Shown piece after piece: positions 1-9,461 of a stretch of 54,994 nucleotides of DNA. This DNA comes from Bacteroidota bacterium. Its GTDB lineage: Bacteria; Bacteroidota; Bacteroidia; Bacteroidales; BM520. The DNA lies in assembly GCA_002748065.1 (NCBI GenBank), contig PDRJ01000036.1, forward strand, positions 1-54,994, in the 5' to 3' direction. The translations under genes were made by a program, and so were the position numbers. The notes beneath the pieces were generated by a model, which was given only the letters and a program-made list of their open reading frames with translations, was not told where the DNA came from and did no database searches. The first letter of the stretch is position 1, and each line of letters begins with the position of its first letter.

Positions 1-265
1 GCAAGACCTCACTCAAGTTCAGAATTACCCGATGTCTAAAAAGGAAATATTAAATGAATGTTTAACATAAAAACGGTCAACCTTATTCAGGGAAGTTCAC
101 AAACAGACTATTATGGCTTTTATATAGCGATAAAACGTAAAATCAATGCAACTTGTAGCGGTTAATCGGCATGAACCACCGCAAAACGCTTCGACCTTAC
201 GTCTCAAAACCTCGACTTTATAAGCGGACACTATTCAACTTGCGAAAGTCGAGCAAAAAAGGAAA
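1..265. other. Non-coding left edge, downstream of the alpha-2-macroglobulin gene
   Basis: I see no gene with coding character here. The stretch is AT-rich on the left. Its right part (211-253) carries an inverted repeat listed separately. An 18-base segment at 203-220 resembles one at 8258-8275 (16 of 18 bases identical by eye), so part of it may be a short intergenic repeat. A gene that ends to the left of the window cannot be excluded. Confidence 0.5.
211..253 (-). terminator. Possible terminator hairpin after the alpha-2-macroglobulin gene
   Basis: CTCGACTTT at 211-219 is matched by its exact reverse complement AAAGTCGAG at 245-253, with a 25-base loop, just downstream of the leftward gene that stops at 266. 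On the minus strand it is followed by only a short T run (GTTTTG), so the terminator reading is weak. Confidence 0.35.
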
Positions 266-3200
266 TCAGAATCCTGACGAATGGGCGTTAAACTCGGGCG
301 CATACACACACTGAATCGTACTCAAACCTCCGGTATATACTCCATCTCTCACCTTAAACAGCTCATACTCGAAGAGGTATGTCCCTTTAGGGAGGAAATC
401 AAAGTAATAGTTCATGGAGGCATCACGGATAGAGAGGTAGTACCCCCTGCCATTCTGGTACCGATAGCCACTACGATTCTCCACCGGTTCATAGGCTGCT
501 GAACGTTGATCTTTGAGGTGTACAAATGAATAGTCCCTATCAGCGGTCACCTGCATGCGCACCACCACCCGATCTCCTTTTTTCACTCTATCCTCCTCCT
601 TTATCTCCACATATTTCGGTCCTTTGGAAGTGTTTATCTTCTGGTACCGTTTACGTGAAATTGTCAGGCCATTCCCGGCCGCCTCTATCTCATCATACGG
701 CGCGTAGTATTGCCAATACAACGCACCCCAGCTAAAACGATCGGAAGAGCTATTCACCTGCATCTCTCCCATTGAAGATTGAACCTCCTCACCATGCCAT
801 ACCTTTTTGACATAGCCTGTGCCGGGCTCTTTGGGATCCGTTCCGTCCACCACCAACTCATCACCCAAGGTAATCTCCACCTCATTGCTCCCCGAAAGCA
901 TCTCATCTCCCTCCAAAAGCAGGGCATAAATGGCATGTATCGTACCGATGTCCGAATTCCATCGGTTGGTCTGCTTCTGTGAGAGAAGCCATTTCTTCAT
1001 TAGAGAAACAGACTCTTCCCCTCCGGAGATAAGCGTAAAGGCCTCTATCAGCGAGGCCATAGTGGCAATGGGGGCACGATACCAATAGGGAGAAGCGTTC
1101 AACTCCCGCCAATACATTCCTCGTTGGTCCGATAAAATTGCACGCTCCTTCAAGGAAGCAATAATCTCCTCAGCCAGATCTGGTTCCACATTGTAATAGA
1201 GGATAATAGCCGCTAACGACTGTTGATACAACCCCAGAGAGAGCCAATGCTCTTTGAGTTGATCGCTATAAAAGCGATACCACTCCTGCTCTGCCACACT
1301 GTTGAGATGGTCACCAAGTAAACTTCGGGCATAGAGCCAAGAAACGACAAAGGGAGGGAGGTGTTTATCTGCCGGGTCAAAGCCCTCCTCATCCATCATG
1401 GTACGATAGGCCTCCTGCGCCTTCTCATCCAGAAATGAGGCCGCTTTCACCATTTCGTGGGGCACATCCTGCTCCACACCGAGCGCATACAATCGGGCAT
1501 AACTCTCCACCACAGAGAGGGTCGTAAAAAGGCTTGGTCTCATCCCCTCAAACCAGGGCCAGGAACCATCCGGATACTGCATCTCTTGCAGCTTTGCCCA
1601 CGTCTCGGACTTCATCTGCGCAATGCGGTTCATGTCAAAGAGCAGGGCTATACGGTATTTCTGCTCCGTTTCATCCTTTGCCTCCGCTAACCACGGACTC
1701 TCCTGCAGCAGCGTCATCTTCAACTCCTTGTTCTTCTCCAATACCGAAAGTAACGCTTCCGAAGAGCGGCTGCGCCACTGATCAAAAATCCGTTTTATAC
1801 GCGGATTGGAATGGGCAATATGCGAAGCCAACGCATTGGCATAATAGCGGCCAAAAAGGGTTGATGCATCCTTACTGACACCGGCTTCCAAAACGGGCAA
1901 AGCCTGCAATGCATACCAAACAGGATTGGCGGTATATTCCAATGTTAAAGCGAAGTTATCCCGTCTATCCCCCTCTTTCAGCAGTTTCTCAAAGGTAAAC
2001 GTTCCCCGAGTTTGATCCCTCCCCATACTAACGGGAAGACTCTCGGTAACCAAAGTTTGAGAGGGTAAGATAGAGAGTACGTGTTCTTCTCCATCCTGAT
2101 GATGGCCCGCTTTGGCATAAACGCGTACCCCCACGAAAGAGCGATGATCCGGAAGCTGCACCGTCCATCTGGAGGCCACCGACCCTTCTGCCGGAACCTC
2201 AAGGATATTCCGATCCTTCCCAGCGATATATTGATTCAAGGATTGCCCTGTTTCCGGGTCAAAAAGTTCCAAAAGAGCCTCCACTTCTACGGACTTTCCC
2301 TGCAAATTATGAATCGTCGCCTCCAATACCAACTCATCGCCTTGCCGCACAAAACGGGGCATATTAGGCGTAATCATCACCTCTTTCCGGGTCACCAACA
2401 CCGTATCAAAGACGGCGTTCTTTAAATCACCCGTATGGACAAGCCCCTGCACCTTCCATCCTGTCACAGCATCTGGAGCGGTGAACGCAATATCCACCAA
2501 ACCCTCCTTATCCGTCTTCAACATGGGATAGAAAAACGCAGTCTCCCTAAAGTCTTTTCGCAGGACAACCGCCGGCTGTTCGGACGGGCTCTCAGCAGCG
2601 ACTCTCTTTACTCCCATGGAGGCATCCTCCTCCACAACGAACTCTTCCGACTCAATCATATTCATCACACCTACCGTAGCCGATGATTTACCCAACAGAT
2701 CATACTGCCTTGCCCAAGGGCCATACCCCATAAAGGGAGACCACAGCAAGCGGTCATAGTGGCGATTTGGCCTGGTTTGCACATAATGGGAAGGCCTACC
2801 GTGATAGCCATGGTATTTTAGTCCGTCCAATGGCGCATCCACGGCGACCGTACTATACCGCCTCACAAAGGGAAAGAAGTGATAATCCAACGGGGCGATA
2901 ACATCCAGCGAACGGTCATACATAGCCACCAACATCTCTGCCTCCACCGGAGTTCCCCGGAAATCTGTCACCTTTAACTTCCACGACTCCTCACTGCCCG
3001 GCTCCGTTACTTCACGGAAAGAGAGGAACTCCACGTTGAGTTTTTTGTGGGTATAGGGGACATGGATGGTCAACTCTCTCTTGTAGGTGCGTCCATCAAG
3101 AGTGGCATAGAGAGTGGCAAAGATATTACCTCGATAAGCTTCTTTAATGGGAATCTGCAACGCCTTCATGGTATGATCCAGCGAAATTACCTGTTGATCC

Positions 3201-6157
3201 AGGATCATATTGCCATCATTGAGGAGATAATGTAGCTGCATTTTACCTGCCGAGCTCACCAACAGGGAAGCCGTATCTCCCGGTTCATAGGCCACATCCT
3301 TAAAATAGGCCTCAAAGATCTTCTTTTCCGAAGGGTGGTTGGAAGAGGGATCCACCACCACAAACTCCCTCCTCAGGGAAGCGGTATCCTCCCCGGAGAC
3401 GGCCTGCACAACCAGCCTATAGATCCCCGGATCCCAACGTCTCATCTGCTCCTTTTTCAGCACAATCTTTCCTTTATCAAAGGGAGAAGAGAAAATCGAC
3501 TGCTCCGACTCATACGCCGAATAGGGAAGCGGTGGCTCCACATAATCAAGGGGAAAACGACGGACAAACTCAGCCCTCTCCAACAAGAAAATATCGGGCT
3601 TGTTACTCCACAAACGCTCCCGATAGGCCTTCTCCGGAACTTTAAGTTTCTCTACGGTAAGAGATCCCTCACAAGCCACAAGGCTATCCAGCGAGTTCAG
3701 CACCTCCACACGAACCTCTTCCTCACCATCGGTGAAAAGAACTTCAGGCAAGTCAGCTTTTACGACCATCTTCTTCACCACATCCCAAAGTGTTTTCTGC
3801 TGCTCATGCGTCTCACCGGCACGATCTGTAACCACCACCTCCACGGTGTAGGTATAACCAAAGAAGTCCTTCCCCTCCTTTTTGGGGGAGGGAACAAAGG
3901 AGAGGGTAAAAGCCCCCTCTTCATCGGTATGGGCCACCCCAAGGGCCACCTCTTTTTGACCCTCTACGTAAGGCCCCGGCCACCACCGCCAGGGGAAATA
4001 GGCAGAACGAATCACCCGATATTTCACCGGAAGCTCCTCCAAAGGCACCCCGGAATAAGTCTGCACCCTTCCCGCAACCACCATGGGATCCTCTTGATGC
4101 GCACGTGGTTTCTCTTCGTCAAAAGTGATCTCGAAGGAGGGACGTTTATATTCCTCTACTTGCAATGTGCGGCTGCCGTAGGGGGTTCTGAGAATCATGT
4201 TCCCGGTGGGGATATCAGGCGGGATCACAAAAGTGCCTTGCAGGGTGCCATAGTCCCCGGTGGTTAAAGAGCGTTCATCCCGCACCTGGTAATTAAGATC
4301 CAGCAACTCCACCCGCACACTCTTTCCCGGTGCCACCATCACTTCACCCTCACGACGCTGCGTAAGAAGCAGCTTCATCGAAAGAGTCTGGCCCGGCCTA
4401 TAGACAGCCCGATCCGGAAAGATCCAGCTCTGATAACTTATGTTGTGGGGAGATTGATAGTATCCACCGCCACTTATAGGGGAGATCAACACATCCTTCC
4501 CCTTGGCTAATCGCACATAGGTATTGTATTTGTTGGCAACCCCTTTCAAAGAAAAGGCACCCTCTTTATCCGTCACACCTTCTGCCATCGTTTCTCTTCC
4601 CCGTCTATAATCATTTCGAAAAACAGCAACGGTAACACCTTCCAGGGGAAGACCCGTCCAACCATCTTTAACCTGCAGCTGCGTCTCCTCGTTGGCAACC
4701 ATAAACAGGGGACTCATGTCGGTCACTTGAAACTGGGTAAAAGCCAACACCCCATCCTCGTCAAATTCCGCACTGGGCGAAACCAAAAGGGCATAATAAC
4801 CATAAGGGAGTGGAGGCAAAGGCAGCTCCAGATAATGCGTTTGATAGTCCTTGGGAATGGAAAATGCCTCATCCCATGACGTCACCGCCTTTTGAGAGAG
4901 ATAACGTTGGGGGAGGGGCTCCTCATGATACCCCCTCGCAGCCCCATACTCCTCATGATCCAATGGGATAACCCGGAAATAGAGGTGATCCACATTGGCC
5001 ACGGAAACCATAAACAGTTCCTCCGTATTGGAGGGGACTCTCTCCGGGAGTTGAATCACCATACGTTGTGCCTCTATGCCCTCCCGAATTCTTTGTGCCT
5101 CCTTGGCCGATTGGGTGTGGGGAAATCGGTTAATGACCTCCTCGCAAAGAGCGATGGCTTCACAGGGAGGACAACCCTCCTTTTCTGTTGCGTTGGCCTT
5201 CATGTTGGCAGCCATCACACCCGCTTCCGCCAGAATATCATATCTCCCCTCATGGTTAAACCACGCCATAAGATTGGAGAGATAGTCTTCATCCCGTTGC
5301 TCAAAAGAGCTGTTATCATAGACATATCTGAGCCGGATAAGGTCGGCATCCACCAGGGCAGAGGGATCCACATCCGAGGCATGAAAACGCATCAGTTTCT
5401 GCATGATCGACAGGTAGTACCAAGCGGCACTCTTCTGTTCTGTCTGCAAGTCCAGCGTCAAAAACGTTTTATAATTAGCGAGAAATTGTGGTTCATCCAC
5501 GGCAAATTCATGCACAGACCTATTGAGAACCGCTTCAGGATTGGCAAAGTGTGTCAATGCCCTAAAGGCAAGAAAATCATAAAGAGTAGGTCTCAACCGT
5601 TGGTCTTTCCCTTCGAGAAGGATCGGTGCCCAGGCTTTCACGGGAATAGTTTGTAGGGCCTCGTTTAAGGATTTCCGATAACATGCATTCACCGTAACGG
5701 CAAAGTCATCGTAGCTCCACAGCGCCATATCATCGGGAATGGGTTGATCCACCTTCTCCCGTTCCATAACGCTTCTTCGGTGGTCCTGATAATATTTCCA
5801 GAGCATCTCCGCCTTGAGGGAGTAAATGATCTCTTTCATGGGAGAGCGCGCACCCGCCAAAACCTCATCCAAATATTTCACCCCCTTAACGAGATACTCT
5901 TCTTCAAAGGAGGCCATCAGCTTAAGGGTATAGATCACTGCCTTTGTAGCCTGGGGATCATCCTTTTGAGAAGAGGCCAAAGCGTAGATCTTTTCCACTT
6001 CCTTGAGGGCTGAACGAGATTTTCCCTTTTTCTCATAGGCCTTTACGGCCTCCCACTGGGCTTTATAATCATCAGCCGGAGTTTGAGCATCACTATCATA
6101 CCCTCCCCCCAACATAAAAAAGAGGAGCGAGAGGGCGACCAAAGCATTTCGTATCAT
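266..6157 (-). CDS. Alpha-2-macroglobulin family protein, exported, thioester motif absent
   Basis: This 1963-residue protein has an N-terminal signal peptide (about residues 1-25, cleavage near SDAQ) and no lipobox Cys. About 330 residues of helical, TPR-like sequence follow. Then come macroglobulin (MG) beta domains, including an MG2-type segment around residues 570-690 with the typical 'FPDRAVYRPGQ' signature. The A2M core lies around residue 1200 ('FFYPMLKTDKEG', then 'APDAVTGWK'). A helical alpha-alpha toroid (about 1400-1850) and a C-terminal receptor-like beta domain complete it. Bacterial A2Ms trap or inhibit proteases in the periplasm or at the surface. The usual thioester GC-x-EQ is not present: the corresponding region (about residue 1430) reads AGVSKDAS, so a covalent trap is not expected. 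The ATG at 6157 is followed directly by the signal peptide. No partner such as PBP1C is adjacent. The family call is firm; the role is inferred. Confidence 0.9.
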   Translation of the reverse strand: MIRNALVALSLLFFMLGGGYDSDAQTPADDYKAQWEAVKAYEKKGKSRSALKEVEKIYALASSQKDDPQATKAVIYTLKLMASFEEEYLVKGVKYLDEVLAGARSPMKEIIYSLKAEMLWKYYQDHRRSVMEREKVDQPIPDDMALWSYDDFAVTVNACYRKSLNEALQTIPVKAWAPILLEGKDQRLRPTLYDFLAFRALTHFANPEAVLNRSVHEFAVDEPQFLANYKTFLTLDLQTEQKSAAWYYLSIMQKLMRFHASDVDPSALVDADLIRLRYVYDNSSFEQRDEDYLSNLMAWFNHEGRYDILAEAGVMAANMKANATEKEGCPPCEAIALCEEVINRFPHTQSAKEAQRIREGIEAQRMVIQLPERVPSNTEELFMVSVANVDHLYFRVIPLDHEEYGAARGYHEEPLPQRYLSQKAVTSWDEAFSIPKDYQTHYLELPLPPLPYGYYALLVSPSAEFDEDGVLAFTQFQVTDMSPLFMVANEETQLQVKDGWTGLPLEGVTVAVFRNDYRRGRETMAEGVTDKEGAFSLKGVANKYNTYVRLAKGKDVLISPISGGGYYQSPHNISYQSWIFPDRAVYRPGQTLSMKLLLTQRREGEVMVAPGKSVRVELLDLNYQVRDERSLTTGDYGTLQGTFVIPPDIPTGNMILRTPYGSRTLQVEEYKRPSFEITFDEEKPRAHQEDPMVVAGRVQTYSGVPLEELPVKYRVIRSAYFPWRWWPGPYVEGQKEVALGVAHTDEEGAFTLSFVPSPKKEGKDFFGYTYTVEVVVTDRAGETHEQQKTLWDVVKKMVVKADLPEVLFTDGEEEVRVEVLNSLDSLVACEGSLTVEKLKVPEKAYRERLWSNKPDIFLLERAEFVRRFPLDYVEPPLPYSAYESEQSIFSSPFDKGKIVLKKEQMRRWDPGIYRLVVQAVSGEDTASLRREFVVVDPSSNHPSEKKIFEAYFKDVAYEPGDTASLLVSSAGKMQLHYLLNDGNMILDQQVISLDHTMKALQIPIKEAYRGNIFATLYATLDGRTYKRELTIHVPYTHKKLNVEFLSFREVTEPGSEESWKLKVTDFRGTPVEAEMLVAMYDRSLDVIAPLDYHFFPFVRRYSTVAVDAPLDGLKYHGYHGRPSHYVQTRPNRHYDRLLWSPFMGYGPWARQYDLLGKSSATVGVMNMIESEEFVVEEDASMGVKRVAAESPSEQPAVVLRKDFRETAFFYPMLKTDKEGLVDIAFTAPDAVTGWKVQGLVHTGDLKNAVFDTVLVTRKEVMITPNMPRFVRQGDELVLEATIHNLQGKSVEVEALLELFDPETGQSLNQYIAGKDRNILEVPAEGSVASRWTVQLPDHRSFVGVRVYAKAGHHQDGEEHVLSILPSQTLVTESLPVSMGRDQTRGTFTFEKLLKEGDRRDNFALTLEYTANPVWYALQALPVLEAGVSKDASTLFGRYYANALASHIAHSNPRIKRIFDQWRSRSSEALLSVLEKNKELKMTLLQESPWLAEAKDETEQKYRIALLFDMNRIAQMKSETWAKLQEMQYPDGSWPWFEGMRPSLFTTLSVVESYARLYALGVEQDVPHEMVKAASFLDEKAQEAYRTMMDEEGFDPADKHLPPFVVSWLYARSLLGDHLNSVAEQEWYRFYSDQLKEHWLSLGLYQQSLAAIILYYNVEPDLAEEIIASLKERAILSDQRGMYWRELNASPYWYRAPIATMASLIEAFTLISGGEESVSLMKKWLLSQKQTNRWNSDIGTIHAIYALLLEGDEMLSGSNEVEITLGDELVVDGTDPKEPGTGYVKKVWHGEEVQSSMGEMQVNSSSDRFSWGALYWQYYAPYDEIEAAGNGLTISRKRYQKINTSKGPKYVEIKEEDRVKKGDRVVVRMQVTADRDYSFVHLKDQRSAAYEPVENRSGYRYQNGRGYYLSIRDASMNYYFDFLPKGTYLFEYELFKVRDGVYTGGLSTIQCVYAPEFNAHSSGF

Positions 6158-6248
6158 AAGAGCGAAGATTTAATATAGACAATTCAGGCAGCGGGAAACA
6201 TCCCTTTACAGGGGCAATGGATCAAAAAGCGTACCATGTTTTATGGAG

Positions 6249-6350
6249 CCATCTCCCATCCCCACTGTTTTCCTGCTATTCCGCTCCCCCACGGCATGGC
6301 GTCAAAAAATCACATAGCCGGGGAGCAGAGGGAAAAAGGAGATTGGGGAG
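6249..6350. repeat. Imperfect intergenic dyad between two convergently unrelated leftward genes
   Basis: GCTCCCC near 6281 and GGGGAGC near 6319 form a 7-bp stem. TTTTCC to its left and GGAAAA to its right could extend it with interruptions. It lies downstream of the PKD lipoprotein gene and upstream of the alpha-2-macroglobulin gene. There is no clean T-tail on the minus strand, so it may be a weak terminator or an RNA processing/stability structure. Confidence 0.3.
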
Positions 6351-6376
6351 GGCGTTATCAACCCTATTATGCATTG

Positions 6377-8161
6377 TTATCTTAGCTGAAAATTATCTAA
6401 CCCCTGATCCCGAACACACCGCACAGAAAAGCCGCTTGACATTTGGTAGTGGTAGCGATACACAGTACGATTTTCATGGAACAGGCGTCGATACCGTGCA
6501 CGTCTATCACTAACCTCTTCAGCCAACCACCAGTAACCATTTTCACCAGCAAAGAAAGAACCACCACTACCATAGCCACGATAACCACTTGCAAGAGCGG
6601 TAAAACCACTGCTATTATCCCCATTGCCACCATTATTCCAACCCGTAGTTGATTTCAAATGAGCCCCGGCATCATAACCTCGCCATCCCTCATCGTCCCA
6701 CACAAGACCTCCAACGGGGTATTTGGTATCCACATTTCCCTCTAACACTTTCCACTCTGCATCTGTAGGCAGATGCCAACCGTCAGGACAAATCCCCTGT
6801 CCATCAGCATTATCCCGTGTCCAATTATCAGCAATTGCCGCAGCATAGGAATATAGTGCACCATATTCAGTATTAGGATTATCTCCATAATAACAATAGG
6901 CATCCGCCATATTATTATCCTCCAGTGCCGCCCAAGCTCCATTATCCGTGATATAGGGAATGGCATCCCCATTGGGATAGTGGGTTACCCTAAGGTTCTC
7001 TTGCATCCAACAGTGATCACCGATCAAAACCGTACGATAACTATTGCCATCAACATCAGTTACGGTGAAGGGGCAAGCAGGGTTTTCCACATGAATATAA
7101 TTCACCTTAGTTTCCATATCCGTGCCAAAGGCATTGCTCACAGAGAGGATAACGGTGTAATCTCCGGGAGCAGCGTAGAGATGAACCGGATGCTGATCTG
7201 TGGAGGTGGTGCCATCCCCAAAATCCCAGTTCCAACTCTCAGGGCTGTTCTGTGATTCATCGGTAAAATTCACTTCTAATGGAGCATCCCCATTGAGAGG
7301 GGTTGCGAAGAAATCGGCTACCGGTAAGTTTTCCACATGAACATAATCCACCTTAACCTCCATATCCGTGCCAAAGGCATTACTCGCAGCGAGGATAACG
7401 GTGTAATCTCCGGGAGCAATGTAAACATGAACCGGATGCTGTTCTGTGGAGGTGAAGCCATCCCCAAAGTCCCAGCTCCAGCTCTCGGGGCTGTTCTGTG
7501 ATTCATCGGTAAAACTCACTTCTAACGGAGCATTACCATTGAGGGGAGTTGCGGAGAAATCGGCTACCGGTAGGCTTTCCACATGAACATAATCCCCCTT
7601 AACCTCCATATCCGTACCAAAGGCATTACTTACAGCGAGGATAACGGTGTAATCTCCGGGAGCAGCGTAGACATGAACCGGATGCTGATCTGTGGAGGTG
7701 GTGCCATCCCCAAAGTTCCAGCGCCAGCTCTCAGGGCTATTCTGTGATTCGTCGGTAAAACTCACTTCTAATGGAGCAGCACCATTCAGGGGGGTTGCGG
7801 AGAAATTGGCTACCGGTAAATTTTTCAGATGAACATAATCCACCTTGGTTTCCTTATCCGTACCACAGGCATTACTCGCAGCGAGGGTAACAGTGTAATC
7901 TCCGGGAGCAGCATAAACATGAACCGGATGCTGATCTGTGGAGGTGATGCCATCCCCAAAATCCCAGCGCCAGCTCTCAGGGCTATTCTGTGATTTATCG
8001 GTAAAACTCACTTTTAATGGAGCAGCACCATTCAGGGGGGTTGCGGAGAAATTGGCCACCGGAGGGTTTTCAATCTTAGGCTCTTTTGTGCAGGTGATCA
8101 ATAGCGTCGCTATCGATAATATGACAATGATAAGCCATTGGGGCATGTATCGGTTCTTCAT
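6377..8161 (-). CDS. Lipoprotein with four PKD repeats and a FISUMP domain
   Basis: The protein is 594 residues from the ATG at 8161. An upstream in-frame start at 8191 would add ten residues ahead of a good lipoprotein signal and is less likely. The signal peptide ends in a lipobox (LLITC, Cys24). Four almost identical PKD domains follow, residues about 34-115, 116-197, 198-279 and 280-361, each with the 'WxWDFGDG' and 'PGDYTV' hallmarks. The C-terminal 230 residues match the FISUMP ('Fibrobacter succinogenes major paralogous') domain: 'DVDGNSYRTVLIGDHCWMQE', 'WHLPTDAEW', 'GYWWLA', and 'GFSVRCVRD' at the end. PKD domains usually mediate protein or polysaccharide contacts on the cell surface; FISUMP has no firm function. 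An outer-membrane adhesive or substrate-binding lipoprotein is inferred. Confidence 0.88.
   Translation of the reverse strand: MKNRYMPQWLIIVILSIATLLITCTKEPKIENPPVANFSATPLNGAAPLKVSFTDKSQNSPESWRWDFGDGITSTDQHPVHVYAAPGDYTVTLAASNACGTDKETKVDYVHLKNLPVANFSATPLNGAAPLEVSFTDESQNSPESWRWNFGDGTTSTDQHPVHVYAAPGDYTVILAVSNAFGTDMEVKGDYVHVESLPVADFSATPLNGNAPLEVSFTDESQNSPESWSWDFGDGFTSTEQHPVHVYIAPGDYTVILAASNAFGTDMEVKVDYVHVENLPVADFFATPLNGDAPLEVNFTDESQNSPESWNWDFGDGTTSTDQHPVHLYAAPGDYTVILSVSNAFGTDMETKVNYIHVENPACPFTVTDVDGNSYRTVLIGDHCWMQENLRVTHYPNGDAIPYITDNGAWAALEDNNMADAYCYYGDNPNTEYGALYSYAAAIADNWTRDNADGQGICPDGWHLPTDAEWKVLEGNVDTKYPVGGLVWDDEGWRGYDAGAHLKSTTGWNNGGNGDNSSGFTALASGYRGYGSGGSFFAGENGYWWLAEEVSDRRARYRRLFHENRTVYRYHYQMSSGFSVRCVRDQGLDNFQLR
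7079..8062 (-). repeat. Four tandem 246-bp PKD-coding units
   Basis: The CCGGTA/CCGGAG boundary recurs at 7321, 7567, 7813 and 8059, exactly 246 bp apart, and the whole PKD block is 4 x 246 bp. The units are close to identical over long stretches at DNA level, in silent positions too. This implies recent duplication or ongoing conversion, and copy number may vary between strains or be mis-assembled. Confidence 0.92.
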
Positions 8162-8316
8162 GACGGCAGGTATTTGAGTTAGCCTCAACAAAGTTCTGTA
8201 TTTTTTCCCTTAAAAACAAGACGTTAACCGATACTTGGCGTTGTTCTATAAAGGCTCCTCAAAACTCCGACTTTACGGATAGTTCATTCCCATGGGATAA
8301 ATGCAAGAGGCCTGTA

Positions 8317-8348
8317 TGTGCATTAAAAATTATCATGTACATTTGTCT
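8317..8348 (+). promoter_or_regulatory. Promoter with dyad, near-identical copy upstream of dnaG
   Basis: The -7 box TACATTTG lies at 8338-8345, with TGTG 17 bases upstream in the -33 position. The 32-base segment matches 35344-35375 (upstream of dnaG) at 31 of 32 positions. TGTGCAT at its left end and ATGTACA overlapping the -7 box form an imperfect inverted repeat, so a regulator could bind over the promoter. It lies 22 bases ahead of the PfkB kinase start. Confidence 0.65.
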
Positions 8349-8370
8349 CCTTGTTAGAAAACAGATCACT

Positions 8371-9360
8371 ATGAAAATCATTGGAATTGGAAATGCCTTA
8401 GTGGATATCATGACACCCCTCCCCAGCGATGCGTTGCTCCATGAATTTAAGCTCCCCAAGGGGAGCATGACCTTGGTGGAGGAGGCCCTCTCCAACACCC
8501 TACGAGAAGCAACGCTCCACATTGAATCGACCCTTACCGCAGGAGGTTCCGCCTGCAACACCATCTCCGGATTAGCTCATCTGGGAACCTCCTCGGCCTT
8601 CATCGGTGCGGTAGCCGACGACGCCTACGGAGATTTCTATAAAAAAGCCCTTGAAGGGAATGGCGTTATCCCCCTTCTTTTCGACAGTAAACGAATTACC
8701 GGAAGGGCGGTGGCACTGGTATCGCCCGACTCCGAACGCACCTTTGCCACGCACCTTGGTGCGGCCATAGATATTCCCTTAGAGAAAATCACTCCGGCGA
8801 TCTTCAACGGATATGACATCCTCCATATTGAAGGTTACTTAGTCTATAACCATGACCTCATCACCAAGGCCATACAATCCGCCAAAGACGCAGGGCTTTT
8901 GGTTTCCATTGATTTAGCCTCCTTCAACGTGGTAAACGACAACCTTGCGTTTTTGAAAGAGATTGTCTCCTCCTACGTGGATATTTGCTTTGCCAACGAA
9001 GAAGAGGCCCTAAGTTTCACCGGTAAGGAGCCCTACGAAGCCCTAGATCAGATTGCTGAGAATTGCTCCTGGGCCATTGTGAAAATGGGCAAAAAGGGGT
9101 CTTGCATCAAACACCATGGCGAGGTGACCCGAATCGCTCCCATCCCTGCAGAACCACTGGATACCACCGGGGCGGGAGACCTCTATGCGGCAGGCTTCTT
9201 GCATGGCCTTGCCAATGGTTGGGAGATGAAGCGATGCGGTGAAACAGGAGCCCTCTTAGCCGGAAAAGTCATCGAGATCTATGGCGCAAGAATCCCTGAG
9301 TCAACATGGGCCACCATCCGTTCACTTATTGGCAAGGAGGGAATCCTCCCTAGATCTTAA
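8371..9360 (+). CDS. PfkB-family kinase, adenosine-kinase-like
   Basis: From the ATG at 8371 the product is 329 residues. The longer reading frame from 8335 runs through the promoter's -7 box, so the internal ATG is preferred. It opens with 'IIGIGNALVDIM', has the first PfkB signature ('GGSACNTISGLAHLG', about residue 55) and the second signature 'DTTGAGDLYAAGFL' near residue 265, where the Asp of GAGD is the catalytic base. Such enzymes phosphorylate adenosine, ribose or other sugars and nucleosides with ATP in the cytoplasm. The N-terminal pattern resembles the adenosine-kinase-like branch common in Bacteroidota, but substrate cannot be settled by sight. It is transcribed alone; the next gene has its own promoter. 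Confidence 0.85.
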   Translation: MKIIGIGNALVDIMTPLPSDALLHEFKLPKGSMTLVEEALSNTLREATLHIESTLTAGGSACNTISGLAHLGTSSAFIGAVADDAYGDFYKKALEGNGVIPLLFDSKRITGRAVALVSPDSERTFATHLGAAIDIPLEKITPAIFNGYDILHIEGYLVYNHDLITKAIQSAKDAGLLVSIDLASFNVVNDNLAFLKEIVSSYVDICFANEEEALSFTGKEPYEALDQIAENCSWAIVKMGKKGSCIKHHGEVTRIAPIPAEPLDTTGAGDLYAAGFLHGLANGWEMKRCGETGALLAGKVIEIYGARIPESTWATIRSLIGKEGILPRS

Positions 9361-9389
9361 TGGCTCTTTTATTATTAATCAGAAATTTA

Positions 9390-9397
9390 TACATTTG
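9390..9397 (+). promoter_or_regulatory. -7 box TACATTTG for the EF-G paralog gene
   Basis: A perfect TAnnTTTG lies 64 bases before the ATG at 9462. The -33 region is only T-rich, without a clear TTG. A leader of roughly 60 nt is implied. Confidence 0.5.
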
Positions 9398-9461
9398 CAG
9401 CCATCGTAAAAAAAATGATGAATAAATATCAGTTGCATAAAATTATTAATCCACTACAAGC

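Noticed and set aside
3335..4267. 310-codon plus-strand open frame
   Set aside because: It lies fully opposite the alpha-2-macroglobulin gene and reads as a His/Pro/Arg-rich shadow of that gene's codons.
7079..8062. Regular repeats that could suggest a CRISPR array
   Set aside because: The period is 246 bp and the units code for PKD domains in frame; there are no spacers.
9331..9360. Terminator after the PfkB kinase
   Set aside because: GGAGG-GAAT-CCTCC forms a small hairpin, but it lies within the coding region and has no T-run close enough.
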